Below, piece by piece: positions 1 through 29,800 of a stretch of DNA of 64,000 nucleotides. The stretch covers positions 19,233,465-19,297,464 of the forward strand of contig OY741273.1 of the NCBI GenBank assembly GCA_963514095.1, in the 5' to 3' direction. The notes under the pieces were generated by a model. The model made no database searches. It was given only the letters and a program-made list of their open reading frames with translations, and had not been told where the DNA came from. The translations under genes and the position numbers were made by a program. Position 1 is the stretch's first letter, and each line of letters opens with the position of its first letter. The stretch comes from Eutrigla gurnardus (lineage: Eukaryota > Chordata > Actinopteri > Perciformes > Triglidae).

Positions 1-16245
<16,245 letters not shown>

Positions 16246-16847
16246 CCTCGGATCATAGTTCGCCTCCTGCCCGTTCTTCACTGTGGATTGCAAGGATACT
16301 TTGTTATTATTTTTTTACGCTACATAACCAAACCCATCATCCTTTACCGGCGGAGATGCCCAACGGCGGGGAGAAACGGTGAATGGCTCCCTGCTCCGCT
16401 CTGCTGAGAATTAAAGAGCATAGCCCTGTTCAAAACCGTTCATAGAAATAATCCCCTCGCTTGATTGTTTCCGTGCGGGCTACACCTTGATTTCTTATCC
16501 ACCCGTTCCTCCACCTCTCTCTTTCCCTCCTGCCTACTCTAACACATCTATCCTCCTCCTCTCCTCCCATCCGGTGGTGACTGAGAAAGATGCAACGACA
16601 AGCCGCAATGAAATGCACGCACACTCAGCCAATCCGCTGTCAGTGATGTTGTAATAAAACGTAATGCCTCGCGAAAAAGAAAAGGACCGCAGAAAATGAT
16701 ATAGAAATGTTTAAAAAGGAAACTACATAGCATACCCCCCTACAGGAATATTGAAGTATTGATATACTACTATAGGGGTGAAACAAAAGTACACACCGTG
16801 ATTGCAAGGTGAACTCATTCTGAATGTTGAGTTAAATCTGACTTGTA

Positions 16848-16921
<74 letters not shown>

Positions 16922-17041
16922 ATAGATATAAAATATATTATAAAATATATTATAATATTTGGTCTCTAGGTTAGTCAGTGTTACATTTAACTCCTGTTTG
17001 AGAAAAAAAAAACAATAATTTAAAATGACAAAAATCATGAG

Positions 17042-17107
<66 letters not shown>

Positions 17108-17600
17108 AGTATATATATACACACATATGTATACACACATATATACATACACGTGTGTGTGTGGATTGTGGTTTAGGATTCTTTTTGCCCCCTAACCCCC
17201 CTCCCTGCCCCTCCAAAGGTAGGCTGCAGGGATGTTGGGTGTGTGTGCGGAAACTGACAGGTAGAGAGAGCTGCCGTCTCTCGGTGAGTTGCAGGCAATG
17301 CAGCGAGAGCAGATTTAGTAAATATTCCCGATATGAGGTCCAGGCAAACACCCAGATTAACTATGTTAGCGTAACTTGGCTCCGGACTTGAGTTCAGCGC
17401 TGGACGTGGGCGAAGGAACCGCAGGAACAAACGGAAAATCCAACCGTCAGCTGGCCGGGAAAACCGATCACACCACCCGGCTTCCGGGGATTCAGGGGCC
17501 GCATCGGTTGACGGCAGACGTCGGTCGGTAGCTCGTGGGAGTAAGGGCGAACAACTACATCATCGCCGACATCCACCTTTCGATCTCAGCGACTTTCAAG
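16246..17600. promoter_or_regulatory. shared ankrd13b / git1 intergenic promoter region
   Basis: The two start codons point away from each other with 1355 bases between them, so the 5' UTRs and promoters of both genes must lie here unless upstream noncoding exons exist. The git1 side (about 17380-17600) is richer in G, C and CpG than the flanking introns, which fits a CpG-type promoter. The centre is occupied by two opposed dinucleotide tracts (16853-16920 and 17044-17102). No TATA box is obvious near either start. Transcription start sites cannot be placed from the sequence. Confidence 0.6.
16853..17102. repeat. opposed (TG)n and (CA)n microsatellites forming a large inverted repeat
   Basis: A TG tract of about 68 bases (16853-16920) is followed after about 120 bases by a CA tract of about 59 bases (17044-17102) on the same strand. 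The tracts are reverse complements. AT-rich sequence lies just inside the first tract (16921-16960) and alternating TATATA/CATA just beyond the second. Confidence 0.9.
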
Positions 17601-20600
17601 ATGTCAAGGAAGCTACAAAGGACGGAAGTCTGCGCCGACTGCAGTGCGCCAGGTAGGGAGGAGGAAAATAAATCAAAAATAGACCACTGTACTGGAACAA
17701 TACGCCGGGGAGCGACATGGTGGGACAACATGGCCGAAGCTGCTGTCACTGTCAGCGGGTCCGCAGAGCAGGAAAACGGCCAGGGCTTTCGAGCGTCGCT
17801 TAGGCCCAAAATAAACAGTGAAAAATAGGCGTGTTATCACAACGGGAAAATCTTTAGCTACCAGCTGCTCATCGTTAATTGAGCGGCTTGATATGTACAT
17901 TTATTTGACAAAGACCATATGCGAGGGAAACCGGTTTGTTTGCTGCAGTGGACGACCCAAGTGTCAGATTTATGTCGCCTTCCTACTTGGAGAAACGTTT
18001 GTTTTGATTTTCGTGACCGGGACAGACTTCTTAACGCGTTAGCTTAGCCTTGCAAAGGGGCAAGGCGATTTACAGTCACTGCGTTGCTCTCTGTTATTAA
18101 CATTTAGCTCGGACCCAATTTACTAACATACATTATCAAGATTATGTTTAGAAACCGTTGTGTTAATGTGTGCTATTGCCGGCGTTCTGAGCTTGTGTAC
18201 CTGGCTAAAGTTGCTAACTTAGCTACGTTAGCTAGTCTAGCTAACTTTTGCTAAACAGCAAGTTATTGCTAAACCGATTCAGCTAACGCGCCGCGAGCTA
18301 CGTTTTTTTAAACTGACATTAGTCTCTAGTAGTTTCCATGGGCTGTTGGAAAGCCACGAAATAGTTTACATAATCAGATTAAGGTTTCTTTATAATATAA
18401 CGTTACTCCAATTATTTCACAGTTTTTTTTTAGGCTCTTCCACAGTTTGGAGATGAAATTGTCTACTAACGCTGAGGGCTTCCTTGAACGCCACAGTGAA
18501 GTGGAACAAGTAACCTTATTTCAACATGAAGTCGAAAATAATACATATTTTCAACCTTCACCTGGCAGAGAGAAGCAATATGTCATCCATATTGTTGCGA
18601 ATGAAAGCTATGACCAGTGCAATTTGTACTCATTGTTGTAGGTCAGAAAGTGAGGTAGTGTGAAAATAATTTGGGTATCCCCTTCTTTGCCCATTACCTT
18701 GTTGCCTCACATGCCCCCATGTCTAGTTTGAAACACTCGATTATTGGTGTGTGTTGCTTGTATTCATTCATGTGTACATGCATTGCAACAGCTGCTCTCT
18801 TCACAGCTGCTCCCCCTGATAGCTGTGCGTGTGTGTGCACAAAGATGTCATAATCTTCAGGGTTCTGCTGCTCAGTGGTCAAAATCGAGTTGGCTACACC
18901 TTGCTTCTACATTACTACATTACCTGAACTTGTTCCCTGCTACGACTACAGGCGTACCCTGCTACTGTCTATACCCGTGCCCCCTCAGTTACGTATCCTA
19001 CTTCATAAAGTGTCCAGCACCAATCAACCCCCAGTTGAACATGTTTGATTTTTCACAATGGTGGTGAGCTTGTTTGGGTGGGCATACATTTTTTTTTATT
19101 GCCATCAGCTCTTCACATGCAGCCCCTCCTTACGACGACATGCACACACACGCAGTGCGTTCTGCAAAATGCTGACCTAGCCACTGGTGACAGGCCACCT
19201 CCCTGCTACCCAGCTTTGTGTCATAAGGATAACTCGATGGCATAGCTACAAAGGGCGACCGATACTCCCAGTCATAGCCGAGCTAGGGAGGCTTTAATGT
19301 CATGCCATGGCAATGTGCACATTTTATAGCAACAATGAATCACGTTGTCACGATAGCACACTCTTTATTGAGCACAGATGTACAATTGTATAAGAAACCC
19401 TTGTGCCTCCAATTCCTTTACTGCGTTATGTTGTCAAATGTTACTGTTGATGTTGTGACTGGTGTCTAGTTTAAAAAGAAAACCTTAGAGGACATTTAAA
19501 AAAATGTGTGCATGAATTGCAATCAACCCAGTGGTGACTTGGCCCAGCAAGTGGACCTAATGTTGATCCTGGATATTAAAATGGGAACGGTTACAGCGTT
19601 TATTTCAGCAAGAGTTTTCCAGACTTATATTATATATATTATATTTTCATTCACCAGTAATACTAATTCTAATACATGTTTTATGCAGCCTTAAGTGACA
19701 GTTATAAAAACAAATGTCAGTGTTGTATCGATGAAGTGCACCAACTTTAGGCTAAATTATGTCATGCTGCAGATTTGGCCAATCCCCGCTGCCAATAGTC
19801 TATTCAGGTCTAATAGCTTAATGGTGTAGCCTCATATTGATCCAGCAAGCCAAGCAGATTGCGTAGCCTGTGGGAGTTTTTATATTTATTACGCAGATTA
19901 AGGAATTAAATTGCTGCAGTTCAGCCTTTAAAACCTACAGGCTACCATTCTAAACTAAGCTATAGCTCTTATCACAGCTATTTTGCACCCCTGTTTTTCT
20001 GCGGGGAAAAAGACTTGCAGCATGTCAGTTCATCTGATGGACTGTTTTAGCTCCATTAATACCCTATGTTTTATCCTGGCCTAAGAGTGATTAATACAGA
20101 GAGTAGATTGTGTTTGTAGATCACGCCATGTGCATAGATTTGTTTGGATATTGCAGACTGTATTCGTTGTGAGCTGCTCATCACATCAGGGTCCTGAGGA
20201 CATAAACATGACACAGACTCTATGACTAGTCTGCCAGTGTCAGTAGACTGACATCAGGCTTGGCCTTTGCTTCCCCTCAGATTTTCACCTTACTCACACT
20301 CATCTGTGCCGATGTCGGGTAAAAAGAAGAAGTGATGCTCCCCCAAGCATTATGCACGCCACTGCAATATCACAGCAAACAAGACGAAAAAACACACCAA
20401 ATGTTGTTATGGAAACCTCAGACTTCTGTCGAAAACTAGTAGATCTGACATTTGGCACATTCAGTGAAGCACTTGTGTTCTACCAAGCTGCTTATAACTG
20501 AAAGGATATAATTTACTTGGCATACTGGCAGAAGCATGTACATTTTGTTTCCTTCATCTAAAATTGAAATTTCTCCAAATTCTTCAATTTATTCCTTTTT

Positions 20601-23600
20601 GCATACATTATTGCTGTAATATTTACTATGAACAGTAATATATAATTTGTTAAAAAAATATCTGGACTTGTGTTACCTTGTCCTACCTCTGACCTGACTT
20701 TGACCTTCAGCCTAACCTTACTGCTGTACAGTTTTGTACAGGTGACAGTGTTTTAATATTTTTATTGAGCCCTACAAGGGTAAACACCTTTGTCAAATCT
20801 GGGCTTTGAGCATGCATTGGTTCATTATTGATTAACAATTCATGGGGCATGCTAGGCTAAGGGGATCCATATTACAACCCAGCATATGGATTATTCAGTG
20901 TGGATATGATCCAGCAGCGTTATCCAGTTATTTATTACTTCCACATAGCATCTTCCAACTGTAGTAAACACACCTCAGCCCCCGAAATTCTCTTTATTAC
21001 AACAAGCGTTTTGTTATCACGGGTGTTAGATTAGTTACAAAGATGCATACACTTCTCACTGCAGGTTTGCAACTGAGACAAGAAGACTCAAAGGAGCTTG
21101 TGTTTAACTCGACCTTGAATGAAGCCTGGACGGGCAGCAGTGTAGGTAGAGCACATGTCCTTATGGGAGAAAAAGTCCTGTTGTAGTACACCATGACTGT
21201 GTGGGTTTATTGTATTTTTGTAATATAGCCTAGACTCATGTTACTGTTGTGTAGCACCTAAGAATCTTTACAGTGACGGAAAGTCTTACCATCACACGCA
21301 GCATGTTTTATAAGGCTTGTAATAACATTCATCCCTTTTTGTTTGTCTTATCAGACCCGGGCTGGACTAGTATCAACCGAGGGGTCCTGATCTGTGATGA
21401 ATGCTGTTCAGTCCACCGCAGCTTAGGCCGCCATATCTCCATAGTCAAGCACCTGAGGCACAGCGGATGGCCTCCCGCACTACTGCAGGTAAGGATGAGA
21501 AATGCAGAGTGAAGGAAAGAGAAATTAAGCTAAAGCTAAAAACACTACCTGAAGCCCAGAATACTATTGGGATGAAAACAAAAATCTGACTCAGCTCTGA
21601 GAATGCAAATCCATCCCCCACATCTGTGTTTGTTGTTTAAGTTTGTATCTTCAATTCTATGTATATTCATCTGATTGTTTATAATATTTTAGCTTTTTGG
21701 TGGTGAAAGGAATACATTAAAGACATTTTAAATTAGCAATACATTATTGCATTTGCCCATAATGTGACGCCACAATATGTTTATAATGTGTTTCGGTGAA
21801 CACCGAGTCACTGCTACATGTGTGTGTTTCAGATGGTTCAGACCTTGGCCAGTAACGGGGCCAACTCCATATGGGAACACAGTCTGCTGGACCCTGCTCA
21901 GGTACAGAGCGGTCGGAGGAAACCCAACCCCCAGGACAAAGTCCAGTAAGTATACCTACAGACTCGAAATGCACCAAAGAGAGTCTTCACGCATCTCCCA
22001 CCAATCAGCTTTGCTGGGAGAAATGATTGCCCTCCTGCACAGTAATGTTATCACCTTTAATTGTTTGCAGTAGTGAAGAGCAATTGCACCCAGTTGGTCC
22101 TTAATGCCCTATAAAAAGTTGTCTCTTTGTCATGGATCACCTTCCCAATCAACATTGTTCTGTTCCCATGGGGGTTTTGTAAATCTAAGTAGAGGATAGG
22201 GTTTGTTAGTGTGGGTTTGAAATGTGACGATGGGAGTGTCATGAGATCAGGAATTTAAACTGCAGGACATTTTTCCATCAGTTTCACTTAATTTGTCATT
22301 TCACTAAATGTGTGGAAGCAAATTGCACAGAATCTTTTTTGTGAATGTTTTTGTAACACAAGCACGTAACCAGTAGTAACCCATCCGCTGTGGCTCATTC
22401 AGTAAGATGTGAAGAAACCCCACTCGGGCCTTGCTGAGAAACAGTTTATCTGATATTTTGTTTTATTTTTTTTCATTTGAGAGAGAGATTTTCACCTCAT
22501 GCAACGAAACAAACGGATAAAGCGAACAGTTAAATCAAACCAGAGCTGCTTTTCAGTCAAAATACAAATCGGCTGACAAAAGAATAAAAGCGGCATTTGG
22601 TGAAATCCTTGAAATTTGTGGCTGCCCCATCACATCTCCCCACAACAAAACATGCATGTGTATTAATCCTGTGTGCATGTGTGTATTTAATGAATTCTCC
22701 CTTAATGAAGTATTTCTTCTTCTCGTAACCGTCTTGCCTTCACCTTGGGTGCAGTCCCACTAAGTCAGAGTTCATCAGAGCCAAATACCAGATGCTGGCC
22801 TTTGTGCACAAGCTGCCCTGCCGCGATGATGATGGCGTCACTACCAAGGACCTCAGTAAGGTGAGGGCTCAGTGTTTCACAGCAGGATTTCAGCACAATT
22901 AGCCTGTATGGCCATTGCCATATTGCTGAACTGCATGTGTAAGCACAAAACGATGTTTCATTTAAAGATGTCAGTGGGAGGCCTCGCATATAAAAAGCGT
23001 TCATGTGCATGTATACCCGCACACAAACACCCTCATGCCCTATAATCCCCCTGGCAGCAAGTTGTGTGAATAACAAAGCAGGATGTAATAATGATCTCTA
23101 ATGCTGTGGAGCTCTGCTAGTCTAATAAGGGGATTCTGCCTTTTTCTGTCTCTTCATGATGTTTAATCTTTCCACCCCCGACGCTCTCTATTTCTCGATC
23201 CCCTCTCCTCTTTGTTTCTTTATTAGCAACTTCATTCGAGTGTGCGGACGGGGAGTTTAGAGACGTGTCTTCGGCTCCTGTCCCTCGGCGCTCAGGCCAA
23301 CTTCTTCCACCCGGTCAGGAAAAAATCTACTTGCTGACTCACTCCATCTCACAATTATCCGTGCTGTTCAGTTATTCTCTTTATGCCAGGCGTCTTGCCC
23401 TGACTTGGTATGTCTTGACTCCAGGAGAAAGGCACTACCCCGCTCCATGTAGCAGCCAAGGCTGGCCAGATCCTGCAGGCTGAGTTGCTAGTGGTGTACG
23501 GCGCAGACCCCGGAGCACCTGACATCAATGGGCGCACACCTATGGATTACGCAAGGTATAAAACTGTTGAAAAACACTTGTATAATAACATTGATTTAAA

Positions 23601-26600
23601 ATTCATTGTATTCAAATCTCATTTCAAATTAAATCTGCAACAAGAGAATCCTCAGGGGGAACAGCAGTTCAACAATGTAAAACTCAACAAGGAGGTAGAA
23701 TCATTTGTGTCTGTGTTCCAGGCAGGCGGGCCATATAGAGCTAGCAGAGCGCCTGGTAGAGTGCCAGTACGAGCTGACGGACAGACTAGCCTTCTACCTT
23801 TGTGGACGGCGTCCAGGTAACCTCTCTGCACCAGTCTGGGTGCACCTTGCATGCCTTTAAGCTGAAACAACATTTCAAGAGTATCTACCCTTCTGTATCT
23901 GAGTGAAACGGGGATAAAGAAGGGATTTTTCATTTCAGCTGGACTTTAAATAGCAGTTAACCTTAGTGACTTATTGATAGCTTTTATCCAGTTATTCAGT
24001 TCTCTCTCCTGTTGTCTCCTCTCCTTGTCTCCTGTCCTTGTCTCCTTTTCTCCCTTCTCTCCCATTCCATCTCCTCAGATCACAAGAATGGCCATTATAT
24101 CATTCCTCAAATGGCAGACAGGTATGGACACGACATTATTGTTTTGTATAAAAGTGGTTATGAGTGTCTTGCATCTGCATGCATGATGTGGGTTTGATTG
24201 CATGAAGTATCTTTGATAGTCAACTTGAACTTCCATGACTGCTTCTTTTCGCTGCGATTCATTCAGTGCGTGACACTGGGACATATTGATACTGCTGCAG
24301 TTTAGTATTCTGACCAGATGGTGGCACCATAATATATGTAACCCCACCCCATAAAGGAGCTTATTAAAGGAAGTCTTTGGCATCTCGGTTAAAGCTGGCT
24401 GTTATTGGTAAATGCCAATCCAAGCCATTACCTGCAGTGATCTAGATACTTGTGGGCTGCTTGGCTTCTTATTTCTAAACTGCAGGTTTGATTTGAGTGG
24501 TGCAGAAGTGCACAGTCAGGCTATGATAAATCAAGTTCAGCAATACTTGGCTCAGCTTCTTTCAGATATTTTGTGGGTGTTGGGTTTTCTTAGCTGAGTC
24601 AGAGAAGTAGCTTTAAAAAAAATACTCTCCCAAATGTACATGTTATGCAGCTAAACCAAGTGCACCCCAAAATCAACTTTTTACGTATATGCGTCCGACT
24701 CCTGAGCCGCAGTCTAACTTCAACTTGCACCCGTTCTATTCTGGTAAATGGTTCCTCTTGATAATAACAATTAAAGCTGTTTTGACGTGGCTTTTCTACC
24801 CCTCTTTCTGTCTGTTTCTTCCCTTTTTCTCACTCGTCTTCTGTTCTCTCCATTTCGCTGCGCTTGGTGGAGCCAGAGCTCGTCCTAAGTGCCCGACACA
24901 GAGGTATCTTTACTTTCCTTGTTCCTTTTTTCTCCAGAATCTCTTCCTTCATTTCAGCCCCCTCTGAGTCTGCTACTCCATCTTTTGTGCATTTCGCTTG
25001 TAAACCACAATAAGCTCTTCTTCAGCGGTTTCACAGTGGGAAGATTGTTTATCTGTAGACTAGAAAATAGAGTTTCACAGGGCCTCATGCAGTAAGTAAG
25101 TGTTGCCATGCTCAGGATACATTCATATTGCACAATAGCATGTGTCCTGAAATAAGTTACCTAAAATGATATTTTATAAAATACAAAAACATTTTTGACA
25201 TGGAGCTCTTTTGTATTCGTATAATAAAATGTAATTAAAGTATAAATTACTTGAGACTGAGTAAGAATACAACAACATATAGTCAGAAAATGGCACTTTG
25301 AATGACATAAAAATGTGCTAATAGTTTAGTTTGTAGCTTTCATTCTTGAGCTTGCAAAATCCCAGCCTCTCAGGTGTACATGGCTCCAAATGGTAGTCAT
25401 CATTACATTAAGCCCTTTCAACCTGACAACCACCGCATCCCACCCTGAAAGTGCCCACCCTCTCCCTGTCTTCCCCTTTCGAGCCAAACACCCTTCCCAC
25501 CTCACCTCTCGCTCCTCTCTCCATATCCACGTCTTCCTCCCTAACCTCTCCCTCCGTTTCTTTATCCCACTGTATCTTTGTGGTGACTTTCTAATTGTTG
25601 TCCTCTGTGTTTTCTTCTTTCTTTCTTTTTAGTCTGGACCTGTCAGAATTGGCCAAGGCTGCCAAGAAGAAGCTTCAAGCGGTGAGTTGGATTCAATTGT
25701 GAGATTTAAATCATAGTTTATTGTGCATTCACGTGACAATTCTACAGGCAATGGTAAGCCTTACCAAAGTCAAATTGATAGTTTTCAGACAATAGATTGA
25801 AATTGTTTTCTTTTTCTTGAAAGTTGTGTAAAAAGAGAAGTGCTTTGTAAGAAAAAATGGGGAGAGAACGTTTGTTGGTCATAGCTAGATTTTCTGTTCC
25901 TTTCCAAAATGGTGTTTGTCCACACCAGGGCCATCTGTTCAGTCCCGCAGAATGCTGGCAATCCAAACAAATCTGGGAGCCGATGGTCTGTTATCAACAT
26001 TCTAAACGACTTAAGTCTCACGCCATGACACAGAAGCTTTAGTGAAAATGCGATGGTGGACTGAAAATGAGGCCTGCCTAGATGACTGTAAAGGTTGTTT
26101 TCATGTCTTTTTTTTTTTCTTGTGCTCTCCTTGTTCACACTGATGTCTGTGGTACTGTAATTTGGAGACATGTCGGAATACATCTGTTTACATATCTGGG
26201 GTCAATTTGTTTACTGGGACAGCTTAACAATCGGCTGTTTGAGGAGCTAGCGATGGATGTCTATGATGAAGTAGACCGCAGAGAAAACGACGCAGGTGAG
26301 CCTCATCTCCTCCCTCCTCACTTCCTTTCTTTTGTCCTCTGCAAGGTAGACATATCTGTCTTGTGTGTTGACTTTTCCTTATTTGGAAGCTAGATGTTGA
26401 AAGTGATAGAAATCACCCCCGCGAGACATCTGTGACATGGACTTTAAGAAGACAAAGATGGAGAGAACATATATTTAGAGAATAGAGTCAATTTCAAGGA
26501 CAGAGTGAGGAGAAAGGGAAAATGACAGTTCAAGAGTGAGTGAGGCAGGAAGGGAGGAGGAGAGACGGAGAGAGGAACTGCCTTGAAAAAAGAGTCTCTC

Positions 26601-26741
26601 CTCCTCCTCCTCCTCCTCTGCTCTTTCTTGCTCGGTCTCTTTCTATTTTTCCTTTTCTTCTCTCCCTTTCCTGCAGTAGCAGTCAATCTGTCAGTCTGAC
26701 AGAAGCACCGCAGGTAAGTGGCAAGGATACAAAGAGAGAGA

Positions 26742-26805
<64 letters not shown>

Positions 26806-29800
26806 TGCACATGTACACACTCAGCCACACACACAATTAGAAGGCTCAAAGCACAACGGTGGATTATAGGGACAGGAATTCAATTAAAGGATCTACTATA
26901 AGGTTTTTACTGTGCTTTGTTTATGTCTGCATGCGTGTGTAAATGGATGGACTGGGTGCTCCATATTAAACACACACACATGTTCATATTTGTGCCTCCA
27001 GTGTGGCTTACGACCCAGAACCACAGCACTCTGGTAACAGAACGCAGCGCGGTGCCCTTCCTACCAGTCAATCCTGAATACTCCGCCACACGCAACCAGG
27101 TAAACATGCACACATTCATACTTACACACACTTATAGTGCAGACAATCACAGGTGCCATGCATATACTCATTTGTACTGTTGATATTTCTTACTTGTATG
27201 CAATTACAAAACTGAGAAAAAGAATACACTGAGGTGAAAGAACGTGTGAGCAAAAACAACGACAACAACAAAAAGAGCATAGTGATATCTGAGAGTTGGA
27301 CAGTGTATGTGTTTTGGGGAAAAGCTGAGAACGAGTGTGAAATTGACGAGGGATGTTCTTTGGCTGCGAAAGAGGAGGAAAGATGTAATCCATCTGTGTT
27401 TCTCTCTCACCCCCCCGCTTTCCCTCACTCTCACTCTCTATGTGAGAGAGAAATCCCATATGTCCTCTCACATTGGTTCTCCTCATCTGTGTTGCTCATT
27501 GATGTACACGTCGAGTGTTAACACAGGCACACGTACAGGATTTAAAAAAAAAACGCCTGTGTCGCCACGTTTGTTCTGCCCTCATCGGGCCGTTCACTGC
27601 GGTCAGTAATTCCTGTATATGTATGGTGGGAAACGGCAGAAAAGCACACTCCCACACATCTAGAGTTGAACTTTATTTTTTACCTTCTTTTGTCTTCCAA
27701 AGTGACGTGTTATGCAAAGCACATCGCTTTGTGCAGTTGTTCTAGTTCAGCACTTTATTTTAAAGTGATCTTTTTAATTCTCTTATATGGAATGCCAGCA
27801 CGCTCGTGTAATTGCATGGTTTATGTTTCTTTCCTCGTGTTTGTGTCTGTGTGAGCACACTTGTTGAGTATGACTGCATTTTTCCACAGCACATGGTCGT
27901 TGACCACAGTAGTCACGCAGGCAGGGAACCACTGGCTGCAGGGCTGGATTGTATCTGTCTTCCACACAACTGATGATACAACTAAGGTTATTTGTAATAG
28001 GCCATCTTGTTAAGTCCTAACTCCTGACTCGTTCTTCTCACAGGGCCGTCAGAAGCTGGCCCGTTTCAACGCTCGGGAGTTTGCCACCCTCATCATTGAC
28101 ATCCTGAGTGACGCCAAAAGGAGACAGCAGGGGAAAGGTCTCAGTAGTCCTACTGGTGAGACACTGGGTGGAAGGGACAGGCCGAGTACGACTGAGGGCT
28201 GGAGTCAGCAAATAAAGCTTTTTAAAAAATAGCAAAAGAAACAAGGGAATATCATAACTCAACCTTATTATAAATAGGAATAGACATGTCAGTTAATTGC
28301 CTTTTCCCTCACCACTCTGTACATCAATGTGGAGTGATTATCTTTCCAAGCAGCAACACGGTGAACAGGCTCTAGTCCAGCAAATTGGTGATGAAGCGAA
28401 GAAGGTTTCTTGAGGATGTATTGTTAAAGAGGTTTTAGCTAAATAGAAACCTGGCCAAAATAAGTGAGAGGTCTTATCTGTGAGCATTCCCAAGGCAGAG
28501 AATGAAAAGAAAGAGCTGAACCACTTTATATTGAGAAGTGTAATAAATGAGCACTATTTTGCTTCATCAGACACACTGGATCTGGGCATTGATGATGACC
28601 AGCATGACTACGACAGCGTAGCCTCTGATGAAGACACAGACAGCGAGCTGACGACCCAGAACAACAACAACACGCAACGCAGCAACCGTGCAAAGGTAGA
28701 GCACTACTACACACACGCACTACTTATTTTGAAAAGCAGAACATATATGATATATGATAAAATACAACACCGTACTCGAGGTAGAAATCTTCATCCCCGC
28801 TCAGGCTGACAGACTAGTAGTTGTTAAATGTTAATCAGCGATTCAGTCGTGTTCCTCTAGAATAAAATATGAGAAAAGTCGTTGCATCAGCCAGCTTCTC
28901 TGTGGTTTCCCATTTATGACTGCTTGTCCCAGCATGCTTTGCGGGGAGTGGCCACAGTCGGGGCTGCCACATAGCTCCTGAGTGACATCATCGGATATTC
29001 TGGGTCCTTGTCAGAGAGGCATTGTTCGTGAAGAGGGAGAGAGAAGAGAAGTCGAGATTGAGTAAGAAAGAGAGGGAAATGGTGCTGAGTGGGAGTGGTA
29101 AAAATGACACGGTGAACAGCTAAACCAGTAACTATCTCCTTGCTCCTGTGGCCTTGCTTAACTCATCGGGCAGAATGCTGCCAAATCACTAGTCAGGGGT
29201 TCTCGTCCCATCTGCACCCGAGACATATGTGCACTCATTATGTTCTTGTCCATAGTGCTAAGTGAAGGGAGTGAGTTGGATGAATGTACAAAGAGCTTTG
29301 AAGAACAGTCAATGGAAGATGCTTTATATTGTTCACTTTTATGGAGTGGTGTGGAAATGTGCTTGAGCATGCTCCAGGGTCACAGGAAGTGGGGGGCAGA
29401 TGGCGCTTTGAGAACAAGAACTGAGGCTCTACTGTCTATATGCGTGTGATCAGCTGTAGTACTGGGCTCCAGGCTGCATGCCAGCCCTCTTCATTTCGCA
29501 CAGTTGTAAGCTGTGTTTTATCCTGCACAAAAGGCACTATAACATAGAATGGCGTCAGCCTAAGCCACAATGAATGACATGCCGGTAGATTCATTTGTAA
29601 AAACACATACATTTGGTGTTCCACATTTGGCTTATACCCTTGAATAGCTTTGCAGGTATCAAAAGCTCAGTTTCCTCACCTTGTACATTCCTTTCTGTCC
29701 ACCTTTCTACCTGTATGTCCATCTGCCTTGATGTCCTGCCAATCCAGAGTATGGACTCATCAGACTTGTCAGATGGCCCCATCACCCTGCAGGAGTACCT

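Noticed and set aside
26677..26713. Possible alternative git1 exon between CTGCAG and GTAAGT in intron 10
   Set aside because: It would have to enter in phase 1 and meets an in-frame TGA. The flanking exons 26223-26295 and 27002-27099 join cleanly without it.
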